DNA from: Pseudomonas sp. RIT-PI-S
Lineage (GTDB): Bacteria; Pseudomonadota; Gammaproteobacteria; Pseudomonadales; Pseudomonadaceae
NCBI RefSeq assembly: GCF_025642975.1
Contig: NZ_JANZKJ010000002.1
Coordinates: forward strand, 124,001-188,000
Direction: 5' to 3'
Length of the DNA stretch: 64,000 bases
Below are positions 44,018 to 53,490 of the stretch, piece by piece. The number at the start of each line of letters is the position of its first letter. Position 1 is the stretch's first letter. The notes beneath the pieces were generated by a model. The model searched no databases. It was not told the origin of the DNA and was given only the letters and a program-made list of their open reading frames with translations. The position numbers were made by a program, and so were the translations under genes.

Positions 44018-44402
44018 CGCGGTATCTCCTCTGAATCAGCGCAAGGTAGGCCCCAGGCAGCGGGCTCTTTTTTTAGAAAACAAGGGAGCAATTGCCATGC
44101 CGGAAATTGAATGCACATTCAATAAAACCGGAAAACGACGTCGCAAACAGTCTGGAATCGGCATTCGGCGAGAGTGGCTTTAATTGCCGCCCTTGGCTGC
44201 GGCCCGCGGCGGGTGGGCAGTTCGGTAGCAGCCACTGTGCAAAACCAGGACCATCGCCGCCCCGGTTGTCACCGGCGGCCGCAGTAGCCCTAGAGCGCAG
44301 GAACCAGGGGAAGGCGTACCGCGGGTAAAGGCGGCCGGGGCGTGCCCGCGCGCCAAAAGGCAGCAGGCAAGGCTGGCCTGGGCGAAAAGCGCGCAGCGGG
44401 GC
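44018..44402 (-). promoter_or_regulatory. gbdR control region with sigma54 promoter and palindrome
   Basis: On the minus strand CGGCATGGCAATTGCT (44087-44102) has GG and GC exactly 10 bases apart, the -24/-12 sigma54 arrangement, about 70 bases before gbdR. Directly upstream is a perfect palindrome, ATTGAATG-CA-CATTCAAT (44106-44123). Control of gbdR by the sigma54 activators NtrC and CbrB has been reported in P. aeruginosa. A site this close to -24 would more likely bind a modulator than the enhancer protein. The rest of the 385-base gap, to sdaB, shows nothing clear. Confidence 0.6.
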
Positions 44403-45779
44403 TCAGCATTCGATGGCGCTGACCGCCAGCCCGCCGCGTGAGGTTTCCTTGTACTTGGCGTGCATATCCGCTCCGGTGTCGCGCATGGTGCGGATCACCC
44501 TGTCCAGGGAAATGAAGTGGCTGCCGTCACCACGCAAAGCCATTTGCGCGGCGTTGATCGCCTTGACGGCCGCGATGGCATTGCGTTCGATGCAGGGCAC
44601 TTGAACCAGCCCTCCCACCGGGTCGCAGGTCAGCCCCAGGTTATGCTCGAGGCCAATCTCGGCGGCATTTTCCAGCTGCGCCGGGGTGGCACCAAGCAGT
44701 TCGGCCAGGCCTGCCGCGGCCATGGCGCAGGCAGAGCCCACCTCGCCCTGACAGCCGACCTCGGCCCCCGAGATAGAGGCGTTTTTCTTGCACAAGATGC
44801 CCACCGCAGCCGCCGCGAGGAAGAAATCCACCACATCGTTGTCGCTCGGCTGCTCACTGAACTTCATGTAGTAGTGCAGCACCGCCGGAATGATGCCCGC
44901 AGCGCCATTGGTGGGGGCCGTGACCATACGGCCGCCGGCGGCGTTCTCTTCGTTCACCGCCAGCGCAAAGAGGTTCACCCACTCCATGGCCGTAAGCGTT
45001 GAGCCGATCACGTTCGGTTTGCCCGCTTCCAATAGGCTGTTGTGCAACCGCGCCGCTCGCCGGCGCACGTTCAGGCCACCTGGCAACACACCTTCCTGGG
45101 CCAGGCCCTGTTGCACACAGGCCTGCATCGCCTGCCATAGCTCTAACAGGCCGGCACGGATCGCTGCTTCACTGCGCCAGGCTTTTTCGTTTTCCAGCAT
45201 CAATTGCGACACCCGCAAGCCATGCCGCTCGCAGAGCTCAAGCAACTGCACGGCGCTGTCAAATTCGTAAGGCAGCGCGGTGGTATCGCCATCCAGTTTG
45301 CCGGAGGCCGCCTGCGCGGCATCTACCACGAAGCCGCCGCCGACCGAGTAGTAAGTCTCTTCCAGAAGCACCTGCTCCGCGCCTTCGGCTACCAGGGTCA
45401 TCGCATTGGGGTGATAGGGCAGGTTCTCGTCCAGCAGGCGCATGTCCCGGGCCCAGTCGAAGGGCACCCGGGCTTGGCCGCCCAGCAGCAGCTCGCCGGT
45501 TTCCTTGAGGCGCGCCACCGTAGGCCCGATCCCTTGCGGGTTTACCGTGTCTGGCCAGGCACCGGTTAGGCCCATGATCACCGCGTTATCACTGCCATGG
45601 CCCACACCTGTTGCAGACAGCGAGCCATACAGCCGCACTTCTATTCGCTTCACGTCGGCAAGCAGCCGCTGCTCGCCCAGGCGCTCGGCAAACAGCGCGG
45701 CGGCGCGCATGGGGCCGACCGTGTGTGAGCTGGATGGCCCGATGCCGATCTTGAACAGGTCGAACACGCTGATTGCCAT
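44403..45779 (-). CDS. sdaB: L-serine dehydratase
   Basis: The 458-residue iron-sulfur L-serine deaminase starts at MAISVFDLFKIGIGPSSSHT (45779, GGAGG upstream). The alpha-type domain holds the cluster cysteines in ILCKKNASISGAEVGCQGEV and GLTCDPVGGLVQVPCIERNA; SSSHTVGPM marks the beta-type domain. It converts serine made by glyA to pyruvate and ammonia, closing the route from choline and betaine to central metabolism. In P. aeruginosa sdaB also lies between gbdR and cbcX. The 77-residue upstream extension to 46010 is not supported. Confidence 0.95.
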   Translation of the reverse strand: MAISVFDLFKIGIGPSSSHTVGPMRAAALFAERLGEQRLLADVKRIEVRLYGSLSATGVGHGSDNAVIMGLTGAWPDTVNPQGIGPTVARLKETGELLLGGQARVPFDWARDMRLLDENLPYHPNAMTLVAEGAEQVLLEETYYSVGGGFVVDAAQAASGKLDGDTTALPYEFDSAVQLLELCERHGLRVSQLMLENEKAWRSEAAIRAGLLELWQAMQACVQQGLAQEGVLPGGLNVRRRAARLHNSLLEAGKPNVIGSTLTAMEWVNLFALAVNEENAAGGRMVTAPTNGAAGIIPAVLHYYMKFSEQPSDNDVVDFFLAAAAVGILCKKNASISGAEVGCQGEVGSACAMAAAGLAELLGATPAQLENAAEIGLEHNLGLTCDPVGGLVQVPCIERNAIAAVKAINAAQMALRGDGSHFISLDRVIRTMRDTGADMHAKYKETSRGGLAVSAIEC

Positions 45780-46173
45780 TGCCGCCAAACCTCCGTAGGG
45801 GCGCGCGCGGCGCCGGTTGACGCGCTCGCCAAGCTGGGAAAGCGGCGCGTTTCTGGCACCTATCATGGGCTTTTGCACAGGTGCGGAGCGTCTGCAACCG
45901 ACCCGCCCTTGCTCGCCAGCGCCGGCCCCGGGCTGGTCGCTTTCCCCCTGATTCCGCGGGCAGGCCGGGCTTGTAGGGGGCACCGATGCTAGATACGACC
46001 TCACTGGCACTGGATACGACCCTCCCTGTACTGGAAGCGACCCACCCAGTAGGCGTTTACCCGGCGCTGTTGGATGATCGAAAGCGTCCCGTTTGCACGG
46101 CGTGCCGCCTCGGCCAAGCGCAGGGGGCTATAAACGGCATCGACCGCAAAGAAAACACCAAGGAGTCCACCCG
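45780..46173 (+). promoter_or_regulatory. cbcX control region with 21-bp-phased triple repeat
   Basis: GATACGACC (45992-46000), GATACGACC (46013-46021) and GAAGCGACC (46034-46042) recur at exactly 21-base intervals, two helical turns, within a longer unit of the type ACTGGATACGACCCTCCC. A -10-like TATAAA lies at 46129-46134, 45 bases before cbcX, with no -35. Phased direct repeats are typical of AraC-family activators, and GbdR is the expected one. No gene is present in this 394-base gap. Confidence 0.5.
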
Positions 46174-47121
46174 ATGAGAGTTGCACCATCGCTATTGCTG
46201 GCCGCCGTGTTGTGTCTACCGTTAGCCGCCCAGGCCGCGGACCCGGCGCAATGCGCCACCGTCAACTTCTCGGATGTAGGCTGGACCGACATTACCGTCA
46301 CCACCGCCACCACCAGCGCGGTGCTGCAATCGCTGGGCTACACCACTAAAACCACGATGATCTCGGTGCCGGTGACCTACAAGTCACTGGCCGATGGCAA
46401 GAACATGGATGTGTTCCTCGGCAACTGGATGCCGACCATGGAGAACGACATCAAGCCGTACCGTGACGCTGGCACGGTGGAAAGCCTGCGCGCCAACCTG
46501 GAAAACGCCAAGTACACCCTGGCGGTGCCTCAGGACCTGTGGGACCAGGGCCTGAAGGATTTCGCCGACCTGCCCAAATTCAAGGACAAGCTCGAGGGCA
46601 AGATCTACGGCATCGAGCCGGGCAACGATGGCAACCGGCTGATCCAGTCGATGATCGATAAAAACGCCTTCGGCCTGAAAGATGCAGGCTTCAAGCTGGT
46701 GGAATCCAGCGAGGCCGGCATGCTCGCCCAGGTAGACCGTGCGCAAAAGCGCCATGGCGGCATCGTGTTCCTCGGTTGGGAACCGCACCCGATGAATACG
46801 CGCTTCAAAATCAAGTACCTGACCGGCGGGGACGACTACTTCGGCCCTAACTTCGGCCAGGCGACCATCTACACCAATACCCGCAAAGGGTATGCGCAGG
46901 AATGCCCCAACGTAGGGCAGTTGCTGAAAAACCTGTCGTTCACACTGAACATGGAAAGCGCGCTGATGGGCAACGTGCTGGACGACAAAATGAAGCCAGA
47001 CGCCGCCGCCAAGGCCTGGCTCAAGAAGAACCCGCAGGTGCTCGAAACCTGGCTCGCGGGCGTTACCACCCTTGACGGCAAGCCTGGGCTGGAAGCGGCC
47101 AAGGCCAAACTGACGCAATAA
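46174..47121 (+). CDS. cbcX: Choline-binding periplasmic protein
   Basis: The 315-residue binding protein starts MRVAPSLLLAAVLCLPLAAQ (46174, AGGAG upstream) with a signal peptide ending AQAAD. It is paralogous to CaiX: VNFSDVGWTDITVTTATTSAVL, GKIYGIEPGNDGNRLIQSMI, LVESSEAGMLAQV and VFLGWEPHPMNTRF. As the first gene of cbcXWV it delivers choline to the CbcWV transporter. The extension to 46093 is not needed. Confidence 0.93.
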   Translation: MRVAPSLLLAAVLCLPLAAQAADPAQCATVNFSDVGWTDITVTTATTSAVLQSLGYTTKTTMISVPVTYKSLADGKNMDVFLGNWMPTMENDIKPYRDAGTVESLRANLENAKYTLAVPQDLWDQGLKDFADLPKFKDKLEGKIYGIEPGNDGNRLIQSMIDKNAFGLKDAGFKLVESSEAGMLAQVDRAQKRHGGIVFLGWEPHPMNTRFKIKYLTGGDDYFGPNFGQATIYTNTRKGYAQECPNVGQLLKNLSFTLNMESALMGNVLDDKMKPDAAAKAWLKKNPQVLETWLAGVTTLDGKPGLEAAKAKLTQ

Positions 47122-47131
47122 CTGCCGAAGC

Positions 47132-47153
47132 CCCGTCGGGGTAGCCCGACGGG
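47132..47153 (+). repeat. Perfect 9-bp hairpin between cbcX and cbcW
   Basis: CCCGTCGGG (47132-47140) and CCCGACGGG (47145-47153) enclose a GTAG tetraloop in the 67-base gap, without a T run. Like the stems after caiX, it probably stabilises the binding-protein message or partly terminates transcription, so that cbcX exceeds cbcWV. Confidence 0.65.
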
Positions 47154-47188
47154 AACCGCAATCACTCTTCGCAGGTGGACGCCGAACC

Positions 47189-48034
47189 ATGCTGACAGAC
47201 CATAAACTTCCGCTAGGCGAATATATCGCCGCCTTCGTCGACTGGCTGACCCAGCACGGCGCCAGCGTATTCGACTGGATCGCCTCGACCCTCGAAGCGA
47301 TGATCCACGGCCTGACGGCCGCCTTGACCTGGTTCCCACCGCTGGCCTTGATCGTCATCTTCGCCGGCCTTGCGTACTTCATTCAGCGTAAGGTCAGCCT
47401 GGCGATCTTCGTTGCGCTGTCGTTCCTGCTCATCCTCAATCTCGGGTATTGGCAGGAAACCATGGAAACCCTGGCGCAAGTGACCTTCGCCACCGTGGTG
47501 TGCGTGGCCGTCGGCGTGCCGCTGGGGATCATCGCCGCGCACAACCCGCTGTTCTATACCCTGATGCGCCCGGTGCTGGACCTGATGCAGACCGTGCCGA
47601 CCTTCGTGTACCTGATCCCCACCCTGACCCTGTTCGGCCTGGGCGTGGTGCCTGGGTTGATCTCCACCGTGGTGTTCGCCATCGCTGCGCCCATCCGCCT
47701 CACGTACCTGGGCATTTGCGACGTGCCGCAAGAGCTGCTCGACGCCGGCAAGGCCTTCGGTTGCTCACGGCGCCAGCTGCTTTCGCGCATCGAGCTACCT
47801 CACGCCATGCCCAGCATCGCCGCCGGCGTTACGCAATGCATCATGCTGTCGCTGTCGATGGTGGTGATCGCTGCCTTGGTGGGCGCCGACGGGCTGGGCA
47901 AACCGGTGGTCAACGCATTGAACACCGCGGACATCGCCCTAGGGTTCGAAGCGGGCCTTGCGATCGTGTTGCTGGCGATCATGCTGGACCGCATCTGCAA
48001 ACAACCCGATATCAAGATCGGAGGTGACGCATGA
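47189..48034 (+). CDS. cbcW: Choline/betaine/carnitine ABC transporter permease
   Basis: The 281-residue permease has about six membrane segments and the ProW-type cytoplasmic loop (DVPQELLDAGKAFGCSRRQLLSRIELPHAMPSI), the EAA-type contact with the ATPase. In P. aeruginosa CbcW forms the common core used by CbcX, BetX and CaiX. AGGTGG precedes the ATG, and its stop overlaps cbcV by four bases. Confidence 0.94.
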   Translation: MLTDHKLPLGEYIAAFVDWLTQHGASVFDWIASTLEAMIHGLTAALTWFPPLALIVIFAGLAYFIQRKVSLAIFVALSFLLILNLGYWQETMETLAQVTFATVVCVAVGVPLGIIAAHNPLFYTLMRPVLDLMQTVPTFVYLIPTLTLFGLGVVPGLISTVVFAIAAPIRLTYLGICDVPQELLDAGKAFGCSRRQLLSRIELPHAMPSIAAGVTQCIMLSLSMVVIAALVGADGLGKPVVNALNTADIALGFEAGLAIVLLAIMLDRICKQPDIKIGGDA

Positions 48035-49266
48035 GCATCATTCGCTTCGAAGACGTCGACGTCATCTTTTCGCGCCAGCCCAAGGAAGCCCTCAGGCTAT
48101 TGGACGAAGGCCTGCACAGGTCGGAAATCCTCAAGCGCACTGGCCAGGTGGTAGGGGTCGAAAAAGCCAACCTGGAAGTCAACAAGGGGGAAATCTGCGT
48201 GCTGATGGGCTTGTCCGGCTCGGGCAAGTCCAGCCTGCTGCGCTGCATTAACGGCCTGAACACCGTCAGCCGCGGCAAGTTGTTCGTCGAGCACGAAGGC
48301 AGCCAGATCGACATCGCCTCGTGCACCGCGGCGGAGCTCAAGATGATGCGCACCAAGCGCATCGCCATGGTGTTCCAGAAGTTCGCCCTCATGCCCTGGC
48401 TGACCGTGCGGGAAAACATCAGCTTCGGCCTGGAAATGCAAGGCCGGCCCGCTGAGGAACGGCGCCGGCTGGTGGATGAGAAGCTGGAGCTGGTGGGCCT
48501 GACCCAATGGCGCAACAAAAAACCCGACGAGCTCTCCGGCGGCATGCAGCAGCGGGTAGGCCTGGCCCGGGCACTGGCGATGGATGCGGACATCCTGCTG
48601 ATGGACGAACCCTTCTCTGCCCTCGACCCGTTGATTCGCCAGGGCCTGCAGGATGAGCTGCTAGATCTGCAGCGCAAGCTGCAAAAGACCATCGTGTTCG
48701 TCAGCCACGACCTGGACGAAGCGCTCAAGCTGGGCAGCCGTATCGCCATCATGAAAGACGGCAAGATCATCCAGTATTCCCGCCCGGAAGAGATCGTGCT
48801 CAACCCGGCCGACGACTACGTGCGCACCTTCGTGGCCCACACCAACCCGCTGAACGTGTTGTGCGGGCGCAGCCTGATGCGGCCGTTGTCAGCGTGCAAG
48901 CGGCTCGACGGTGAGGTCTGCCTGGACCCAGGCAGCGGCGCCTGGCTCAAGCTCAGCGACCAGGACAGCCTCAAGAGCGCCCGGCTGGGCGAGGTGCCGC
49001 TGGACCTGCAAAGCTGGCAACCCGGCCAGCCCGTGGAAAGCCTGGGGCGGCGGCCGACCCTGGTAGGCGCCGCCATCGGCATGCGCGAAGCACTGGAAAT
49101 CCGTTATCACACCGGCCACAAGCTGGTGCTGCACGAGCAGAACCGCATCGTCGGCGTGCTGGGCGATACCGAGCTGTACCACGCCTTGCTGGGCAAGAGC
49201 CTGGGCCACCCCGCCGAAGCCGTGCCAAGCAACGAAGCCGTGGTGCCGCTGCGTAAGGCCAATTGA
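48031..49266 (+). CDS. cbcV: Choline/betaine/carnitine ABC transporter ATPase
   Basis: This 411-residue ATPase has Walker A GLSGSGKSS, signature LSGGMQQRVGLARAL and Walker B ILLMDEPFSALDP. A C-terminal region of about 130 residues in place of paired CBS domains is of the glycine-betaine (ProV-like) type and may regulate transport. It ends 185 bases before betI. In P. aeruginosa a betT-type choline transporter gene lies between cbcV and betI; it is absent here. Confidence 0.94.
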   Translation: MSIIRFEDVDVIFSRQPKEALRLLDEGLHRSEILKRTGQVVGVEKANLEVNKGEICVLMGLSGSGKSSLLRCINGLNTVSRGKLFVEHEGSQIDIASCTAAELKMMRTKRIAMVFQKFALMPWLTVRENISFGLEMQGRPAEERRRLVDEKLELVGLTQWRNKKPDELSGGMQQRVGLARALAMDADILLMDEPFSALDPLIRQGLQDELLDLQRKLQKTIVFVSHDLDEALKLGSRIAIMKDGKIIQYSRPEEIVLNPADDYVRTFVAHTNPLNVLCGRSLMRPLSACKRLDGEVCLDPGSGAWLKLSDQDSLKSARLGEVPLDLQSWQPGQPVESLGRRPTLVGAAIGMREALEIRYHTGHKLVLHEQNRIVGVLGDTELYHALLGKSLGHPAEAVPSNEAVVPLRKAN

Positions 49267-49330
49267 TATCCGCAGCGCTCACGTTGTCGTAGGGGGCCGG
49301 TGCTAGCCTGCGAATCTGGAGGTGGTCCAG

Positions 49331-49377
49331 TTCGCGGGCTTCACTCGCTCCCACGTGGCGTCTTTTTTGTTATTTGA
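49331..49377 (+). terminator. REP-like stem followed by T run after cbcV
   Basis: TTCGCGGGCTTCACTCGCTC (from 49331) and CCAC form a REP-like element, followed by TCTTTTTTG at about 49361-49369. Together they could end the cbcXWV transcript before the betI promoter. The stem is weak, so confidence is limited. Confidence 0.4.
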
Positions 49378-49402
49378 ACGATCAATCAAAATAAACTAGA
49401 CT
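49371..49402 (+). promoter_or_regulatory. betI promoter with overlapping BetI-type operator
   Basis: TTGAAC (49374-49379) and TAGACT (49397-49402) are 17 bases apart and form a sigma70 promoter about 50 bases before betI. The -35 and spacer lie in a dyad (TTTGA at 49373 against TCAAA, with inner TTGA-ACGA-TCAA) that resembles the known BetI operator core TTGAACGTTCAA. Repressor bound there would block the promoter until choline is present. Confidence 0.65.
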
Positions 49403-49451
49403 CCTTCGGCCGGTGTCGATCACTTACCCGCCGCGCCAGGAGAACACGCCG

Positions 49452-50051
49452 ATGCCAAAGGTCGGAATGCAGCCCATTCGCCGTCAGCAGCTGATCGAAG
49501 CCACCTTGCAGGCGGTCGATCAAGTGGGCATGGCCGACGCCAGCATCGGGGTCATCGCCAAGACCGCCGGCGTTTCCAACGGCATCATCAGCCACTATTT
49601 CCAAGACAAGAACGGTTTGATCCAGGCCACCATGGGTTATCTCATGCGTGCCCTGGCCAGCAGCGTCGCCGAACGCCGCCGTTCATTGGCCGACACCAGC
49701 GCGCGGGCGCATCTGCGGGTGATCATCGAAGGGAACTTCGACGCCAGCCAGGTAAACGGCCCGGCCATGAAAACCTGGCTGGCCTTCTGGGCCGCGAGCA
49801 TGCATCAGCGCTCGCTGCATCGGCTGCAGCGCATCAACGACCACCGGCTGTACTCGAACCTGTGCTGCCAGTTCCGCCGAGTGCTGCCGCTGGCCCAGGC
49901 GCGTAACGCCGCCCGCGGCCTGGCAGCCTTGATCGACGGCCTTTGGCTGCGCGGCGCGCTCTCCGGCGACGCCTTCGATACCGAACAGGCGCTGCGCATC
50001 GCCTACGAATACCTGGACATGCAATTGGCGAAACAAACGCCTGCCGCCTGA
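49452..50051 (+). CDS. betI: Choline-responsive TetR-type repressor
   Basis: The 199-residue repressor starts [20 protein letters not shown] (49452, AGGAGA upstream). The TetR helix-turn-helix is [20 protein letters not shown]; the C-terminal helical domain with [20 protein letters not shown] is BetI-specific. It represses betIBA and is released by choline. A 13-residue upstream extension to 49413 is less likely given the ribosome site. Confidence 0.95.
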   Translation: MPKVGMQPIRRQQLIEATLQAVDQVGMADASIGVIAKTAGVSNGIISHYFQDKNGLIQATMGYLMRALASSVAERRRSLADTSARAHLRVIIEGNFDASQVNGPAMKTWLAFWAASMHQRSLHRLQRINDHRLYSNLCCQFRRVLPLAQARNAARGLAALIDGLWLRGALSGDAFDTEQALRIAYEYLDMQLAKQTPAA

Positions 50052-50122
50052 GTTGGGGCTGTTTCGCCTTCAATCCGGCGCCTGGGTCTACCCGCGGCGC
50101 CCACGACTTCGCGAGGAATGCT

Positions 50123-51595
50123 ATGGCCCGTTTTGGCTTGCAAAAACTCTACATCGACGGCGGCTATGTCAGCGCCAGCGGTGACGGCGTGTTCGACGCC
50201 ATCAACCCCGCCACCGGTGAAGTGCTGGCGCAGGTTCAGCGCGCCACCCAGGCCGACGTGGAAAAAGCCGTCGCCAGCGCGGAAAAAGGCCAGAAGGTCT
50301 GGGCGGCGATGACCGCCATGGAACGCTCGCGCATCCTGCGCCGCGCGGTGGACCTGCTGCGCGAGCGCAATGACGAACTGGCCCGGCTGGAAACGCTCGA
50401 CACCGGCAAGGCGTACTCGGAAACCCGCTACGTCGACATCGTCACCGGTGCCGACGTGCTGGAGTACTACGCAGGCCTGGTGCCGGCCATCGAAGGGGAA
50501 CAGATTCCCCTGCGCGACACCTCGTTCGTGTATACCCGCCGCGAGCCGCTCGGGGTGACCGCGGGCATCGGCGCCTGGAACTACCCGATCCAGATCGCCC
50601 TATGGAAATGCGCCCCGGCCCTCGCCGCCGGCAACGCGATGATCTTCAAGCCTAGCGAAGTGACCTCGCTGACCACGCTGAAGCTGGCGGAGATCTTCAC
50701 CGAAGCGGGCCTGCCCGCCGGCGTATTCAACGTACTCACCGGCAGCGGCCGCGAGGTCGGCACCTGGCTGACCGAGCATCCGCGCATTGAAAAAGTGTCC
50801 TTCACCGGCGGCACGGACACGGGCAAAAAAGTCATGGCCAGCGCCTCCAGCTCCTCGCTCAAGGAAGTGACCATGGAGTTGGGCGGCAAATCGCCCTTGA
50901 TCGTCTGCGCCGACGCAGACCTGGACAAGGCCGCCGACATCGCCATGATGGCGAACTTCTACAGCTCCGGGCAGGTATGCACCAACGGCACTCGGGTGTT
51001 CGTACCGGCTGCGCGCAAAGCCGAATTCGAGGCCAAGGTGCTCGAGCGTGTGCAGCGCATCCGCGTGGGCGACCCGCTCGCGGAGGCCACCAACTTCGGC
51101 CCACTGGTGAGTTTTGCGCACATGGAGAACGTGCTGGGTTATATCGCCAAGGGCAAAGCCGAGGGCGCGCGCCTGCTCTGCGGCGGCGAGCGGCTGGTAG
51201 AAGGTGCACTGGCTCAAGGTGCCTACGTGGCGCCCACGGTGTTCACCGACTGCTCCGATGAAATGACCATCGTGCGCGAAGAGATCTTCGGCCCAGTGAT
51301 GAGCATCCTCAGCTATGAGAGCGAAGACGAAGTGGTGCGTCGCGCCAACGCGACCGACTACGGCCTTGCCGCAGGCGTGGTGACCCCAGACCTGAACCGC
51401 GCGCACCGGCTCATCCACAAGCTGGAAGCAGGCATCTGCTGGATCAATGCCTGGGGCGAATCCCCGGCGCAAATGCCGGTCGGTGGTTACAAGCAGTCGG
51501 GCGTGGGCCGCGAAAACGGCATCAGCTCCCTGGCGCAATACACCCGGATCAAATCCGTGCAGGTGGAACTGGGCGACTACAGCTCGGTGTTTTGA
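50123..51595 (+). CDS. betB: Betaine aldehyde dehydrogenase
   Basis: The 490-residue aldehyde dehydrogenase starts [14 protein letters not shown] (50123, GAGG upstream). Catalytic Cys286 lies in [13 protein letters not shown] and general-base Glu252 in [11 protein letters not shown], at the numbering of the P. aeruginosa enzyme. It oxidises betaine aldehyde to glycine betaine with NAD(P). It lies 71 bases after betI and 24 before betA. The longer reading from 49943 overlaps betI and is not real. Confidence 0.97.
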   Translation: MARFGLQKLYIDGGYVSASGDGVFDAINPATGEVLAQVQRATQADVEKAVASAEKGQKVWAAMTAMERSRILRRAVDLLRERNDELARLETLDTGKAYSETRYVDIVTGADVLEYYAGLVPAIEGEQIPLRDTSFVYTRREPLGVTAGIGAWNYPIQIALWKCAPALAAGNAMIFKPSEVTSLTTLKLAEIFTEAGLPAGVFNVLTGSGREVGTWLTEHPRIEKVSFTGGTDTGKKVMASASSSSLKEVTMELGGKSPLIVCADADLDKAADIAMMANFYSSGQVCTNGTRVFVPAARKAEFEAKVLERVQRIRVGDPLAEATNFGPLVSFAHMENVLGYIAKGKAEGARLLCGGERLVEGALAQGAYVAPTVFTDCSDEMTIVREEIFGPVMSILSYESEDEVVRRANATDYGLAAGVVTPDLNRAHRLIHKLEAGICWINAWGESPAQMPVGGYKQSGVGRENGISSLAQYTRIKSVQVELGDYSSVF

Positions 51596-51619
51596 GCCTG
51601 GCAGCAGAGAGGTTTAAAC

Positions 51620-53332
51620 ATGAAAGACTACGACTACATCATCATCGGCGCCGGCTCGGCCGGTAACGTGCTGGCGACCCGCCTCACCGAAGACGCCGGT
51701 GTGACCGTGCTGCTGCTCGAAGCCGGCGGCCCGGACTACCGTCTTGATTTTCGCACCCAGATGCCGGCGGCCCTGGCGTTCCCTCTGCAGGGGCGGCGCT
51801 ATAACTGGGCCTACGAAACCGACCCCGAACCCCACATGAACAACCGCCGCATGGAATGCGGGCGCGGCAAGGGCCTGGGCGGCTCGTCGCTGATCAACGG
51901 CATGTGCTATATCCGCGGCAACGCGCTGGATTACGACGGCTGGGCCAAGCTGCCCGGCCTGGAGGGCTGGTCCTACCTGGATTGCCTGCCGTACTTCCGG
52001 AAAGCCGAAACCCGCGACATCGGCCCCAACGCCTACCATGGCGGTGACGGCCCGGTGAGCGTGACCACCCCCAAAGCGGGCAATAACCCCTTGTTTGCGG
52101 CGATGGTCGAGGCAGGCGTGCAAGCAGGCTACCCGCGCACCGAAGACCTCAACGGCTATCAGCAGGAAGGCTTCGGGCCGATGGACCGCACCGTGACCCC
52201 CAAGGGCCGGCGCGCCAGCACCGCCAGGGGCTACCTGGATCAAGCCCGGGCCCGCGGCAACCTGACCATCGTTACCCATGCCCTGACCGATCGCATTCTG
52301 TTCGACGGCAAGCGCGCCTCGGGCGTGGCCTACCTGCAAGGCGACAGCCACGCGCCGGTCGAGGCACGGGCCCGCAAGGAAGTGCTGCTGTGCGCCGGGG
52401 CCATTGCCTCGCCACAGATCCTCCAGCGCTCGGGCGTGGGCCCGGCCCAGTTGCTCGAGGCTTTGGATGTGCCGGTGGTGCACGACCTTCCCGGCGTAGG
52501 CGAAAACCTGCAGGACCACCTGGAGATGTACCTGCAATACGCCTGCACCCAGCCGGTGTCGCTCTACCCTTCGCTGTTGTGGTGGAACCAGCCGGCGATT
52601 GGCGCCGAATGGATGTTCAACGGCACCGGCATCGGCGCCAGCAACCAGTTCGAAGCCGGCGGGTTCATTCGTACCCGCGAGGAGTTCGCCTGGCCCAACA
52701 TTCAGTATCACTTCTTGCCGGTGGCCATTAACTACAACGGCAGCAATGGGGTGAAGGAGCACGGCTTCCAGGCGCATGTGGGTTCGATGCGCTCGCCTAG
52801 CCGCGGGCGGGTGCAGATCAAGTCACGCGATCCACGTGAGCACCCGAGCATCCTGTTCAACTACATGGCCACCGAACAGGACTGGCAGGAGTTCCGCGAT
52901 GGCATACGCCTGACCCGGGAGATCATGGCGCAGCCGGCGCTGGACCCATACCGGGGGCGGGAGATCTCGCCCGGGGCACACCTGCAAACCGACGAAGAGC
53001 TCGATGCGTTCATCCGTGAGCACGCCGAAACGGCCTTCCACCCGTCCTGCTCCTGCAAGATGGGCAGCGACGACATGGCCGTTGTGGATAACCAGGGGCG
53101 AGTACATGGCCTGGAAGGCCTGCGCGTCGTGGATGCGTCGATCATGCCGATCATCACCACCGGCAACCTCAACGCACCGACCATCATGATCGCCGAGAAG
53201 ATCGCCGACCGGATTCGGGGCCACGAACCATTGCCGCGCAGCGATGCCAGCTACTACGTTGCCGGCGACACCCCAGTACGCGGCAAGCCGATGCGACATG
53301 TGCTGCCGGCCGTGGCGGGCAAGGTGGCGTAA
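51620..53332 (+). CDS. betA: Choline dehydrogenase
   Basis: The 570-residue GMC flavoprotein has the N-terminal FAD motif [20 protein letters not shown], the signature [20 protein letters not shown], and the C-terminal active-site region [13 protein letters not shown] and [19 protein letters not shown]. It oxidises choline to betaine aldehyde and feeds the respiratory chain. It ends the betIBA operon; an 86-base REP hairpin separates it from convergent serB. Confidence 0.97.
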   Translation: MKDYDYIIIGAGSAGNVLATRLTEDAGVTVLLLEAGGPDYRLDFRTQMPAALAFPLQGRRYNWAYETDPEPHMNNRRMECGRGKGLGGSSLINGMCYIRGNALDYDGWAKLPGLEGWSYLDCLPYFRKAETRDIGPNAYHGGDGPVSVTTPKAGNNPLFAAMVEAGVQAGYPRTEDLNGYQQEGFGPMDRTVTPKGRRASTARGYLDQARARGNLTIVTHALTDRILFDGKRASGVAYLQGDSHAPVEARARKEVLLCAGAIASPQILQRSGVGPAQLLEALDVPVVHDLPGVGENLQDHLEMYLQYACTQPVSLYPSLLWWNQPAIGAEWMFNGTGIGASNQFEAGGFIRTREEFAWPNIQYHFLPVAINYNGSNGVKEHGFQAHVGSMRSPSRGRVQIKSRDPREHPSILFNYMATEQDWQEFRDGIRLTREIMAQPALDPYRGREISPGAHLQTDEELDAFIREHAETAFHPSCSCKMGSDDMAVVDNQGRVHGLEGLRVVDASIMPIITTGNLNAPTIMIAEKIADRIRGHEPLPRSDASYYVAGDTPVRGKPMRHVLPAVAGKVA

Positions 53333-53391
53333 CCCTGCCCGGCCCCACAAGGTAGGGCCCACAGCAGAGCGCCCCTCCTCGTGTGAATACC

Positions 53392-53477
53392 CCTGTGGGG
53401 CCAGGCTAAGCCCGGGAACCTGGTGAGCCAATCCCAGGGCGCCAGGTTCGCTCCCGGGCTTTGCCCGGCCCCACAGG
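53392..53477. repeat. Large REP doublet hairpin between betA and serB
   Basis: CCTGTGGGGCC (53392-53402) is inverted against GGCCCCACAGG (53467-53477). Inside, AGCCCGGGAACCTGG faces CCAGGTTCGCTCCCGGGCT. The 86-base structure lies between two converging genes and probably serves both as a terminator or transcript protector. Confidence 0.75.
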
Positions 53478-53490
53478 CATAGCGCCGGCG

